A stretch of DNA of 64,000 nucleotides, taken from positions 558,001-622,000 of the forward strand of contig CBDDGQ010000005.1 of assembly GCA_965227945.1 (NCBI GenBank), given 5' to 3'. Positions 7,758-16,278 of this stretch are shown piece after piece. The stretch comes from Azorhizobium sp965227945. Lineage in GTDB: Bacteria; Pseudomonadota; Alphaproteobacteria; Rhizobiales; Xanthobacteraceae. The translations under genes were made by a program, and so were the position numbers. Under the pieces are notes generated by a model. It was given only the letters and a program-made list of their open reading frames with translations. It did no database searches and was not told the DNA's origin. Numbering within the stretch: position 1 is the first letter of the stretch; every line of letters begins with the position of its first letter.

Positions 7758-10622
7758 TCACACGAGCCACTGACTTCCCGACGCACTGGTGAAATCCAGC
7801 TGCACGATCAGGTCGTTATAGTCGAGATCTCCACCCCCATAGAGATCTTCCCAGCCCCAGGTATTGAGGCCATAGCTCCACAAATGGGAGATGTGGTCGC
7901 CGCTGACCACCTCATTCGCGGAGGCGAAGGCCCAATAGGTCTGGCCATTGCTGGTGATCTTCATGGCCACGAGGTCACCGGCGTCGACACCGACGATTTC
8001 CGTCTGGGTATAGGCACCGTAGCCCCCACCGGAAATGGATGTGCCGCCCGAGATGGTCTGATACGCATGCGCTGCGGCTGCCGCTTCGTAGCCCGCGTCG
8101 CCCGGAGACAGGCCGTCAACGTGGCCGGAATAATCGTCCACCTTGTAGAAGGTGACGGAGAGATCGTTGACGCCGTTCTGGCGGAGCCCGACGACCGCAT
8201 TCTGATCGTCGGCCCCGTTGGCAGTGGTGGCGACGGCGACCGAACGGGCAACCTCCACTGAGGAGCCGGTGTCCGACACCAATTCCAGGAAACCATAGTC
8301 CGCCGTCAGGGAGGCCTGGTTGGATGTGGTCGTCTCGCCTGCGACGGCCACCGATACGCTTGTGCCTGCGGACACTGTGACTTGCTCCACATGTCCTTGC
8401 GAATAGCCGTCGAACATGGTCACAAGGTCGGAGGAGAAGTCCGCATCCAGGCTCTGTTGGGCGAAAGACGCGGTCCAGGCGTAGCTTTCAGCCGCGGTTC
8501 CGGAAAACGAATAGGTGACAGAGTCTAAAGTCAGGCTCCAGTCATAGTCACTGGACAATGTGGTCTGGATCAACAGGCTTTCCGTCACCCCGGTGGCCCA
8601 GGAACTGCTTCCGGATGCGTCCGTTGCCGAGGCGTTGTCAGCGGATGTGTCCACCAGAACCGGGTCAAGGTCGTAATAGATTTGCGCATGAGCAATGGTG
8701 GTCAGGGCTCGGGCGAGCAACGTGCCATTGGGGGATCCGAGGCCGGATGTCAGATCGTAGCCCGTGCTCGCCTCATAGCCATAGCCTGTGGCATCAAGAC
8801 CGACGGTGGTGCCGCCAGAGATGGCCATATAATCATCTCCGCTCATATAAGATGAAATATTGTTGCCGATGGTGATGTCGTTGAAAGAGGCCGGCGCAAT
8901 CGCGGCGGCGATATAATAAAGGTCGGTGCTATATCCCAGATCTGGAAGGCCTTGATCTTCAAAGATTGTGTTGATCTGCGTGATGAGGGCGGCCCAGAGG
9001 GGCGTGGCCGCGCTGGTACCACCCGATGAGGCATCCGTCAGCAAGTCGATGCTTGGCACGAGATAACCCATATTGCCGCCGGCCAGGGCGGACACATCGG
9101 GGCCGCCGCGCCCGGTGACACCGCTGTCCACATCGGTCGGGGTCAATCCGTAGGCTGTCTGATAGGAGGGTGTCGCCTGTGTGGTATCGACGCCGCCTCC
9201 CGTCGCGGCGTGGTCAAGATAACTATAGGTAAATGTATTAGCTTCAGTAATGAAATACTGGTTCCAGACCGTCTCGATATACGTGCTCTGTTGGGTGAGA
9301 TCCGTTGACCACTCATGCAGTCCACCCCTGACCAGCGACCAGATCGTTTCCAGGTCGCCAGCGGCAGCCGATGCCACGAGGGCATCCAGCGTTGTGTCTT
9401 GTTCCGCGCTCGACACCGTGGAGAGCGAGGTTCCGCCGACGACGGTGACATACGAACTCAGATTGCTGGTGAATAGGCTGGTGAGGCCGTCGGCCACGAT
9501 GTTGCCGGATCCGCCGTCGAAGGCATCGGTGAAGACGGAAATGCCGCGCAAGGCCGCATCCACGAACAGTTCGCTGTACGCCACATAAAATGGCGAGTCC
9601 GGCGAGAAGCTATTCCCGTCGCTCCAGGACGAGGAGAGCACGGAAGGATTGTTCTGCGTATCCCAGATGGCCGTCTGGTAGGCCGTATAGACCGAATAGC
9701 CCGAGCCGACGTAAAGGCCGACTTGGCTGTTGGGGACAATGGTGCTGACGACGCCCACATCCAGCGCGCGTTCGCCCGCGCCGCTATCCACGGACTCATT
9801 TTCACTATTGCTCACATAATAGTTGAATGTCGCGTTGACGCCGGCCCGGGCAAGATAGGCATTCACCCGATCTTCGAAGGTGCCATCCGCGCTGATGTGG
9901 TCGACGGCATCGCCGATGCTGGGCTCGATCAGGCCCAGGGTGCCGGTGGCAACTGCGGCGCCATTTAGCGGGAAGTTGTAGAGTTCCGCGATCTGCTGCG
10001 GATAGAGCGAGGTCGCAGACGTGCTGGCGTTGCCCTCGCTCTGGGAGCCCGACTGCAGGGTCGTGGTGGTGGTGGCCAAGTTTGTCGTCGCGGCATCCTG
10101 GCCTTCGTCCGGCCAAATGCCGACCACCGAGGAGGCGATGCTTTCTGGTAGGGACAGGTCCCCGTTCCAATAAAGGACCGTTTCACCGGATGCGGTGGTT
10201 CCTGACATCAGTTCGGTGCCGAACAAGGTGTTGAAATCGGCAGGGGTGAGCGTGACCCAAATGGTCCGCGAGTCGGATGAAGTGACATATCCGTCGGCAC
10301 CGTCGGCGCTGCCGACGATCGAAAGCTTCATGTCCTGCAGGGTTTGATAGACCGTTGTGTAGTTGGCGGAATTCGCGCCATACGTGGTCCAGAGCGTGCC
10401 GTCGGCCTCCAGGGCGGCGAGGGTCGTCTGCCGGGTGCCCCAGTCCTCGCTGAGCAGAGACGTGGGATCACTGGCCCGTTCAACCACCAAAGCCACGGTG
10501 ATGGACCAGGGCGATTCTGTAACTCCCGTGAGGCCATAGGCCGTTGCGACATCCTCGTCTGTGGATGAAACCGTTCCGTAGCTGGTGAAATCCAAATAGG
10601 TGGAATTGGCAATCACGGTCAT
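7758..10622 (-). CDS. Secreted S53 (sedolisin/kumamolisin) peptidase with DUF4114-like C-terminus
   Basis: Predicted acid-active serine-carboxyl endopeptidase, 954 residues from the ATG at 10622. An N-terminal activation-type region (about 1-175, including IWVTLTPADFNTLFGTEL) precedes the catalytic domain. The catalytic Glu284 and Asp288 lie in GERALD and Ser537 in GGTSAATPLW. The family calcium-site segment FNDITIGNN and the closing GYDLTSGLGSPNG are present. After a beta-rich region of unknown role, the last ~130 residues end with WEDLYGGGDLDYNDLIVQLDF, the Ca-loop signature of DUF4114. No Sec signal peptide is visible, so export probably uses a C-terminal signal such as type I secretion; no transporter genes are in the window. 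G+C is clearly below its neighbours (40% over 8821-8880), suggesting transfer. The frame is open to 10802, but that extension is arginine-rich and unlikely. Confidence 0.88.
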   Translation of the reverse strand: MTVIANSTYLDFTSYGTVSSTDEDVATAYGLTGVTESPWSITVALVVERASDPTSLLSEDWGTRQTTLAALEADGTLWTTYGANSANYTTVYQTLQDMKLSIVGSADGADGYVTSSDSRTIWVTLTPADFNTLFGTELMSGTTASGETVLYWNGDLSLPESIASSVVGIWPDEGQDAATTNLATTTTTLQSGSQSEGNASTSATSLYPQQIAELYNFPLNGAAVATGTLGLIEPSIGDAVDHISADGTFEDRVNAYLARAGVNATFNYYVSNSENESVDSGAGERALDVGVVSTIVPNSQVGLYVGSGYSVYTAYQTAIWDTQNNPSVLSSSWSDGNSFSPDSPFYVAYSELFVDAALRGISVFTDAFDGGSGNIVADGLTSLFTSNLSSYVTVVGGTSLSTVSSAEQDTTLDALVASAAAGDLETIWSLVRGGLHEWSTDLTQQSTYIETVWNQYFITEANTFTYSYLDHAATGGGVDTTQATPSYQTAYGLTPTDVDSGVTGRGGPDVSALAGGNMGYLVPSIDLLTDASSGGTSAATPLWAALITQINTIFEDQGLPDLGYSTDLYYIAAAIAPASFNDITIGNNISSYMSGDDYMAISGGTTVGLDATGYGYEASTGYDLTSGLGSPNGTLLARALTTIAHAQIYYDLDPVLVDTSADNASATDASGSSSWATGVTESLLIQTTLSSDYDWSLTLDSVTYSFSGTAAESYAWTASFAQQSLDADFSSDLVTMFDGYSQGHVEQVTVSAGTSVSVAVAGETTTSNQASLTADYGFLELVSDTGSSVEVARSVAVATTANGADDQNAVVGLRQNGVNDLSVTFYKVDDYSGHVDGLSPGDAGYEAAAAAHAYQTISGGTSISGGGYGAYTQTEIVGVDAGDLVAMKITSNGQTYWAFASANEVVSGDHISHLWSYGLNTWGWEDLYGGGDLDYNDLIVQLDFTSASGSQWLV

Positions 10623-11048
10623 CGCGCGGTCTCCCGATACCGACGTCGCACTTTGCCACGGCTCCGCTTTGGAGCCGATGTTTTTGCGTTTCAGAACGTA
10701 TCGTTTTGTTTCTGAGGCCTCGGCTGGCGACCCGGCGACCCACGATGGCGGTCGCGCGCGGGCGCGGCGAGAGGCAGCCCGGGGCCAAATTTGGTCGCGC
10801 ACTTGGCGAGCCCGCCCGTCCGAGGCGCGACGGTTTCGGCAGCGCGATCCGTCACCGAATGGTCGGATAGGCGCCGCCGGGTGGGGGCAACCGGCGCGTT
10901 ACACCACCATTACCCTTGCCCTTTGGCCGCCCTTCGCCTATAAGCCGCGCCATTCCGCACGCGGACACTACGGCCACATGGCCATCCGGTGCCTTCGTCC
11001 CTGACGGGTCGAGGGTACGTCCGCGGAGGCTCAACCGGAGAATAAAAA
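10623..11048. other. Divergent intergenic region, S53 peptidase / rpsB
   Basis: This 426-base spacer has no coding sequence I can support. The part next to the peptidase gene is relatively A+T-rich and presumably holds its promoter, but I could not pick one convincingly. The right part carries the rpsB promoter described separately and an approximately 98-base rpsB leader. Confidence 0.6.
10916..10944 (+). promoter_or_regulatory. Predicted sigma-70-type promoter for the rpsB operon
   Basis: TTGCCC at 10916-10921 and TATAAG at 10939-10944 are separated by exactly 17 bases. Transcription would start near 10951 and give a leader of about 98 bases before the rpsB GTG. It is the best promoter match in the spacer and sits where a long ribosomal/envelope operon would need one. 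Confidence 0.6.
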
Positions 11049-12053
11049 GTGGCGCTTCCCGATTATTCGATGCGTCAGCTTCTCGAAGCTGGCGTGCACT
11101 TTGGACATCAGTCCCACCGCTGGAACCCCAAGATGGCGCCGTTCATCTTCGGCGTTCGCAACAACATCCACATCCTGGATCTGTCGCAGACCGTGCCAGC
11201 GCTGCACCGCGCCCTGCAGGCCGTCTCCGACACCGTGGCCCAGGGTGGCCGCGTGCTGTTCGTGGGCACCAAGCGCCAGGCGGCCGAGCAGGTGGCCGAT
11301 GCCGCCCGCCGCTCCGCGCAGTATTATGTGAACTCCCGTTGGCTGGGCGGCATGCTCACCAACTGGAAGACCATCTCCAATTCCATCGCCCGGCTCAAGA
11401 AGCTGGAAGAGATGCTGGCCGGCCCCGAGCAGGGTTCGGGCTACACCAAGAAGGAGCGCCTGACGCTGTCCCGTGAAAAGGACAAGCTGGAACGCGCCCT
11501 CGGTGGCATCCGCGACATGGGCGGCCTGCCCGACCTGCTGTTCGTGATCGACACGAACAAGGAAGACATCGCCGTGAAGGAGGCCCAGCGCCTCGGCATT
11601 CCGGTGGCGGCCATCCTCGACACCAATTCCGATCCGGACGGCATCGCCTTCCCGGTCCCCGGCAACGATGACGCCGGCCGCGCCATCCAGCTCTATTGCG
11701 ACCTCGTCGCCCGCGCCGCCATCGACGGCATCGGCCGTGGCCACACCGACCTCGGTGGGGACATGGGCGAGACCGACGCCCCGCTGGTGGAAGAACTTCC
11801 CGTCGAAACGAGCATCTGGTCCACCTTCGAGCCCCTGTCGGGCCCGCGCGGTGTCGCCGACGACCTGAAGAAGCTGGTGGGCGTGAGCCCCGAGATCGAG
11901 CAGAAGCTCAATGATCTCGGCGTGTTCCACCTCACCCAGATCGCCGGTTTGGATGCCATGGATGCGCACCGCATCGGTGAGGAAGTGGGTCTGCCCGGCC
12001 GCGTCGATGGCTGGGTCACCCAGGCGAAGGAGCTCTCCGCCGAGGTGGAGTGA
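11049..12053 (+). CDS. rpsB: 30S ribosomal protein S2 with C-terminal extension
   Basis: Component of the small ribosomal subunit. The protein has 334 residues and starts at a GTG (MALPDYSMRQLLEAGVHFGH) eight bases after CCGGAG. Residues 1-~235 are the conserved S2 fold, including GQSHRWNPKM-type and RWLGGMLTNW segments. The last ~70 residues (from about PRGVADDLKKLVGVSPEIEQ) form an alphaproteobacterial extension with a helix-hairpin-helix-like pattern, GVSPEIEQKLNDLGVFHLTQ, a module also found appended to other proteins in this class. It is the first gene of the long operon, followed by tsf as in most bacteria. Confidence 0.97.
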   Translation: MALPDYSMRQLLEAGVHFGHQSHRWNPKMAPFIFGVRNNIHILDLSQTVPALHRALQAVSDTVAQGGRVLFVGTKRQAAEQVADAARRSAQYYVNSRWLGGMLTNWKTISNSIARLKKLEEMLAGPEQGSGYTKKERLTLSREKDKLERALGGIRDMGGLPDLLFVIDTNKEDIAVKEAQRLGIPVAAILDTNSDPDGIAFPVPGNDDAGRAIQLYCDLVARAAIDGIGRGHTDLGGDMGETDAPLVEELPVETSIWSTFEPLSGPRGVADDLKKLVGVSPEIEQKLNDLGVFHLTQIAGLDAMDAHRIGEEVGLPGRVDGWVTQAKELSAEVE

Positions 12054-12098
12054 TCCCGTCTTAAACTGAAGAACTTTGGGTTCAGGGGCACTGCCCCG

Positions 12099-12130
12099 AC
12101 GGCCGGCTCGGGAGCACCCTGGCCGGCCGT
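12099..12130 (+). other. rpsB-tsf intergenic hairpin
   Basis: A perfect 9-bp stem, ACGGCCGGC pairing with GCCGGCCGT around a 14-base loop, lies in the 103-base rpsB-tsf spacer. A smaller GGGGC/GCCCC hairpin directly precedes it near 12085-12097. No T-tract follows, so partial termination, mRNA processing or stability control are all possible. Confidence 0.5.
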
Positions 12131-12156
12131 GGCTTGAGAAGAAGAGGAAGCAGAGC

Positions 12157-13080
12157 ATGGCCGCGATCAGTGCAGCGCTCGTGAAAGAACTCCGCGACAA
12201 GACCGGCGCCGGCATGATGGACTGCAAGGCAGCGCTGACCGAAACCAATGGCGACATCGAGGCCGGCATCGACTGGCTGCGCAAGAAGGGCCTCGCCAAG
12301 GCCGCCAAGAAGGCTGGCCGCGTCGCCGCCGAAGGCTTGGTCGCCGTGGAGTCCTCCGGACATTACGCCGCCGCCATCGAAGTGAATGCCGAGACCGACT
12401 TCGTGGCCCGCAATGCGGACTTCCAGGCGTTCGTGCGCGAGGCCGCCAAGGTGGCCCTGATGACCGATGGGTCCGTGGAAGCCGTGGCCGCCGCCCACTT
12501 CCCCGGTGAGAGTGTCACCGTCGCCGACAAGCTGGCGACCCTGATTGCCACCATCGGCGAGAACATGACCCTGCGTCGCTCCGCCAAGCTCAGCGTCGAG
12601 CACGGCGTGATCGCCAGCTATGTGCACGGCGCGGTGATCGAGGGCCAGGGCCGCATCGGCGTGCTGGTGGCGCTCGAATCCAAGGGCGATGTGGACAAGC
12701 TGTCCGCCCTCGGCCGGCAGATCGCCATGCATGTGGCGGCGCTCAACCCGCTGGCGCTCGATGCGTCCGGCATCGACGAGGCCACCATCGCCCGCGAGAA
12801 GGCCATCCTGCTGGAGAAGCACCAGGGCAAGCCCGCCAATGTGCAGGACAAGATCGCCGAAAGCGGCATCAAGACCTTCTTCAAGGAAGTGACCCTGCTG
12901 GAGCAGCCCTTCGTGCATGACGGCTCCAAGACCGTCTCGCAGGTGCTGAAGGAGAACGAAGGTTCGGTGGGCGCGCCCATCGTGCTGAAGGGCTTCGTGC
13001 GCTATGCGCTTGGCGAGGGCATCGAGAAGGAAGAAACCGACTTCGCCGCTGAAGTCGCCGCCGCGGCCGGTCAGTCCTGA
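12157..13080 (+). CDS. tsf: Translation elongation factor Ts
   Basis: Nucleotide-exchange factor that regenerates EF-Tu-GTP. The protein has 307 residues and starts MAAISAALVKELRDKTGAGM at the ATG at 12157, preceded by GAGGAAG. The UBA-like N-terminal domain with the TGAGMMDCKAAL signature is followed by the core exchange domain, which contains VNAETDFVARN. An upstream in-frame start at 12076 would add 27 residues not seen in EF-Ts. Standard rpsB-tsf-pyrH context. Confidence 0.97.
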   Translation: MAAISAALVKELRDKTGAGMMDCKAALTETNGDIEAGIDWLRKKGLAKAAKKAGRVAAEGLVAVESSGHYAAAIEVNAETDFVARNADFQAFVREAAKVALMTDGSVEAVAAAHFPGESVTVADKLATLIATIGENMTLRRSAKLSVEHGVIASYVHGAVIEGQGRIGVLVALESKGDVDKLSALGRQIAMHVAALNPLALDASGIDEATIAREKAILLEKHQGKPANVQDKIAESGIKTFFKEVTLLEQPFVHDGSKTVSQVLKENEGSVGAPIVLKGFVRYALGEGIEKEETDFAAEVAAAAGQS

Positions 13081-13103
13081 CCGCGCGCGGAGGGGATGCG
13101 GCC

Positions 13104-13820
13104 ATGCCGGACCTTCCCTATCCACGCATCCTGGTCAAGGTCTCAGGCGAGGCCTTGATGGGGAACGAACCGTTCGGCCTGCATCCGCCGACGGTCGCCC
13201 GCATTGCCCGTGAACTCGTTGCCGCGCGTGCGCTCGGCTGCGAGGTCGCGGTGGTGGTGGGCGGGGGCAATATCCTGCGCGGTGCGCGGGTGGCGGGCGA
13301 AGATCTCGACCGCTCCACCGCCGACCATATGGGCATGCTGGCCACGGTGATGAACTGCCTGGCCCTGGAAGCGGCCATCGAGCGGGCCGGCGAACCGGCC
13401 CGCACCTTGTCCGCCATCCCCATGCCGACGGTGTGCGAGCCCTATGCCCGCCAGCCGGCGATGCGGCATCTGCGGCGCGGCCGCGTGGTGCTTCTGGCCG
13501 GTGGCACCGGCAATCCCTATTTCACCACCGATACCGGGGCCGTTCTGCGCGCCGCCGAGCTGGATTGCGATGCGGTGCTGAAGGCGACGACCGTGGATGG
13601 TGTCTACACCGCCGATCCGAAGCTGGACCCCACCGCCACGCGATACGAGCGCCTGACCCACGATCAGGCCCTGGCCTATGACCTGAAGGTCATGGATGCC
13701 GCTGCGTTCGCCCTTGCCCGCGAGGCGGCGTTGCCCATAATCGTCTTCTCCATTCGCGAGCCGGGGGCGATCGTCTCCGCGGCGAAGGGAGAAGGGCGGG
13801 TCACGGTGGTCTCACCCTGA
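13104..13820 (+). CDS. pyrH: Uridylate (UMP) kinase
   Basis: Phosphorylates UMP to UDP, the first committed step toward UTP and CTP. The protein has 238 residues of the amino-acid-kinase fold: ILVKVSGEALMG near the N-terminus, GGGNILRG for phosphate binding, TADHMGMLATVMNCLAL, and TGNPYFTTDTGAVLRAAE. The sequence ends in the typical IVFSIREPGAI region. The ATG at 13104 follows a GGAGGGG ribosome-binding site 23 bases after tsf. Confidence 0.97.
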   Translation: MPDLPYPRILVKVSGEALMGNEPFGLHPPTVARIARELVAARALGCEVAVVVGGGNILRGARVAGEDLDRSTADHMGMLATVMNCLALEAAIERAGEPARTLSAIPMPTVCEPYARQPAMRHLRRGRVVLLAGGTGNPYFTTDTGAVLRAAELDCDAVLKATTVDGVYTADPKLDPTATRYERLTHDQALAYDLKVMDAAAFALAREAALPIIVFSIREPGAIVSAAKGEGRVTVVSP

Positions 13821-13823
13821 CCT

Positions 13824-13866
13824 GAGACCGCCGATCTAAGGCCCCTCGCGAGAGGGGCCCGGTCTC
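13824..13866 (+). other. Nested hairpin downstream of pyrH
   Basis: Inner stem GGCCCCTC / GAGGGGCC (13840-13859) closes a GCGA loop, which fits the stable GNRA class. An outer stem GAGACCG / CGGTCTC (13824-13830 with 13860-13866) encloses it, leaving a 9-base bulge at 13831-13839. It begins four bases after the pyrH stop and has no T-tract. It could act as an attenuator, processing site or 3'-end stabiliser between pyrH and frr. Confidence 0.6.
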
Positions 13867-14060
13867 GGCGCAGACAGGAGCGGGCTGTACGGCGGGCAGG
13901 TCAGGACGGCTCATCGGCGCGCCGGCTCTTGACAGATGCACCCCGCACGAACCATTCCAGCCCGTTGGATCACCACACGCGTGGCGCGCAGCGCTGGCGT
14001 CAGGACCGACGAGCGCCCGTGGCCCGGCTGCGGTGCGCCGATGAACATCAGAGGACGATC

Positions 14061-14624
14061 ATGAGCACCGAGGCCTTCGACATTGCCGACATCAAGCGCC
14101 GCATGGCCGGCGCGGTTGCATCGCTGAAGACGGAACTCGGTGGCCTGCGCACCGGCCGGGCTTCGGCCAGCCTGCTCGAGCCCATCCATGTGGATGCCTA
14201 TGGCACGCATCTGCCCCTGAGCCAGGTGGCCACGGTGTCGGTGCCCGAGGCGCGTCTGTTGTCGGTGCAGGTGTGGGACCGCGGCATGGTCAGCGCCGTC
14301 GAGCGGGCGATCCGCGACAGCAATCTCGGGCTCAATCCCAACACCGAAGGCCAGGTGCTGCGCATCCGCATCCCGGAGCTCAACCAGGAGCGCCGCCAGG
14401 AGCTGGTGAAGGTGGCCCACAAATATGCGGAAGCGGCCAAGGTCTCCGTGCGCCACGTGCGCCGTGACGGCATGGACCTGCTGAAGAAGCTGGAGAAGGA
14501 CAGCGCCATCAGCGCCGATGATCTCGAGCGGCTGTCCAAGGATGTGCAGAAGGCCACGGACGAGACCATTTCCGACGTGGACCTGACCTTGGCCCACAAG
14601 GAAAAAGAAATCCTCTCGGTCTAA
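14061..14624 (+). CDS. frr: Ribosome recycling factor
   Basis: Splits post-termination ribosomes together with EF-G. The 187-residue protein shows the family's GGLRTGRASASLLEPI segment near residues 28-45 and RRDGMDLLKKLEKDSAIS near residue 135. The ATG at 14061 is preceded by GAGGACGATC; the upstream frame (from 13929) is not RRF-like. A 240-base spacer separates it from pyrH and holds the nested hairpin but no gene. Confidence 0.97.
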   Translation: MSTEAFDIADIKRRMAGAVASLKTELGGLRTGRASASLLEPIHVDAYGTHLPLSQVATVSVPEARLLSVQVWDRGMVSAVERAIRDSNLGLNPNTEGQVLRIRIPELNQERRQELVKVAHKYAEAAKVSVRHVRRDGMDLLKKLEKDSAISADDLERLSKDVQKATDETISDVDLTLAHKEKEILSV

Positions 14625-14654
14625 GGGCGCCGCGGGCAGACGGGGGAGCGGGCC

Positions 14655-15443
14655 ATGTCCAGGGGAAGTGGCGTCCGAGATGACGTCCGCACTGGCGTCT
14701 TGGAAGCGGGAACGGCGCCCCGATTGGCAGGCGTTCCGGTCCATGTGGGCGTCATCATGGACGGCAACGGGCGCTGGGCCACGGCTCGCAGCCTGCCGCG
14801 GGTGGAAGGTCATCGCCGCGGCGTGGAGGCCCTGCGCCGCTGCGTGCGCGCCGCCCGCGAGATCGGCATCCGCTACCTGACCATCTACAGCTTCTCCAGC
14901 GAGAACTGGTCGCGCCCGGTGGGCGAGGTGTCGGAGCTGATGGGGCTGCTGCGCCGCTTCCTGCGCCACGATCTGGCCGAGCTGCATTCCGCGAACGTCA
15001 AAGTCCGGATCATCGGCCAGCGCGCCTCTTTGGCGCGGGACCTGTGCCTGATGCTGGATGAGGCAGAGGAGCTGACCCGGGCCAACACCGGACTGACCCT
15101 GGTGGTGGCGTTCAATTATGGCAGCCGCCAGGAGATTGCCGACGCGGCCGCCCGACTGGCCGCCGACGCGGTGGCCGGCCGCATCCGGCCCGAGGACATC
15201 ACGCCGGACCTGCTGGAATCCCATCTGTCCACGGCGGGCATTCCCGATCCGGACCTCATCATCCGCACCAGCGGCGAGCAGCGACTGTCCAACTTCCTGA
15301 TGTGGCAGGCGGCGTATGCGGAACTGGTGTTTCTGCCCATCTATTGGCCGGAATTCGATCACGCCGCTCTGCTGGGCGCGGTCCAGGAGTATGCCCGGCG
15401 GGACCGTCGCTTCGGTGGCGTCGCCGCCCGCACCGGCAGCTGA
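14655..15443 (+). CDS. uppS: Undecaprenyl diphosphate synthase
   Basis: Cis-prenyltransferase making the C55 lipid carrier precursor for peptidoglycan and O-antigen synthesis. The protein has 262 residues. The pyrophosphate-binding IMDGNGRWAT with its catalytic Asp is at about residue 35, followed by TIYSFSSENWSRP and RTSGEQRLSNFLMWQAAYAE. The N-terminus carries about 25 extra residues ahead of the conserved core, so a later start cannot be excluded. It is separated by three bases from cdsA. Confidence 0.96.
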   Translation: MSRGSGVRDDVRTGVLEAGTAPRLAGVPVHVGVIMDGNGRWATARSLPRVEGHRRGVEALRRCVRAAREIGIRYLTIYSFSSENWSRPVGEVSELMGLLRRFLRHDLAELHSANVKVRIIGQRASLARDLCLMLDEAEELTRANTGLTLVVAFNYGSRQEIADAAARLAADAVAGRIRPEDITPDLLESHLSTAGIPDPDLIIRTSGEQRLSNFLMWQAAYAELVFLPIYWPEFDHAALLGAVQEYARRDRRFGGVAARTGS

Positions 15444-15446
15444 CCC

Positions 15447-16268
15447 GTGGCGGTTGGACGTGATCTGAAGCCGCGCACCCTGTCCGCCCTGATCCTGGCG
15501 CCGGTGGCGCTGGCCGCGACTGTGTTTGGCGGCCTGCCGTTCCTGCTGTTCTGGGCCTTGGCCGGTGTCGGCGTGCTGTGGGAATGGGCCAGCGTCGCCC
15601 GCATCCGGCCACGCATCTTGTATCTTGGGGTGGGCGGCGGCGCGCTGGTGGGCGCGGTGGTAGCCGTGGCCCTGCGGCTGGACGCCGCGGCCGCCCTGCT
15701 GGTGGTCGCCGGCGCCGGCGCCTGTGCCCTGCTGGCGGCGGGCGATGGACGCCCGCGCGGCTGGGCCGCCTTGGGCATCCTGTGTGCGGCGTCGGTGGCG
15801 ATTCCCGTGGTGGTGCTGCGCGGGCAGGACCAAGTGGGTCTGCTGGCGGTGGTGTTTCTGTTCGCCGTGGTCTGGGGCACCGACATTGCGGCCTATTTTA
15901 CCGGGCGTGCCCTTGGCGGCCCCAAGCTGTGGCCGCGTCTGTCGCCCAACAAGACCTGGTCCGGCGCCCTGGGCGGGGCGGCGATCGGCACCCTGGCCGG
16001 GGTCGCCGTGGCGAGTCTGGGCGGGCTGGTGTTCACGCCGGCCCTGGTGGGGGTGGGCCTTGCCCTCAGCGTGGTGGCGCAGTCGGGTGATCTGGCGGAA
16101 TCCGCTTTCAAGCGGGCGTTCGGCGTGAAAGACGCCGGCTGGCTCATTCCCGGACACGGCGGCATCCTCGACCGGCTGGACGGCTTCGCGACCGCGACCC
16201 TGCTGGCGCTCGCCATTGCGGTGGTGCGCGGTGGCGTCACGCCAGCGGCGGGACTGCTCCTATGGTAA
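15447..16268 (+). CDS. cdsA: Phosphatidate cytidylyltransferase (CDP-diglyceride synthase)
   Basis: Integral membrane enzyme that makes CDP-diacylglycerol from phosphatidate and CTP. It has 273 residues from a GTG start at 15447 and multiple hydrophobic segments across its length. The CdsA signature AESAFKRAFGVKDAGWLIPG followed by HGGILDRLD sits near the C-terminus. WGTDIAAYFTGRALGGPKL and PNKTWSGALGG are also family features. It sits three bases after uppS. Confidence 0.95.
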   Translation: MAVGRDLKPRTLSALILAPVALAATVFGGLPFLLFWALAGVGVLWEWASVARIRPRILYLGVGGGALVGAVVAVALRLDAAAALLVVAGAGACALLAAGDGRPRGWAALGILCAASVAIPVVVLRGQDQVGLLAVVFLFAVVWGTDIAAYFTGRALGGPKLWPRLSPNKTWSGALGGAAIGTLAGVAVASLGGLVFTPALVGVGLALSVVAQSGDLAESAFKRAFGVKDAGWLIPGHGGILDRLDGFATATLLALAIAVVRGGVTPAAGLLLW

Positions 16269-16278
16269 GGCTATGGCC

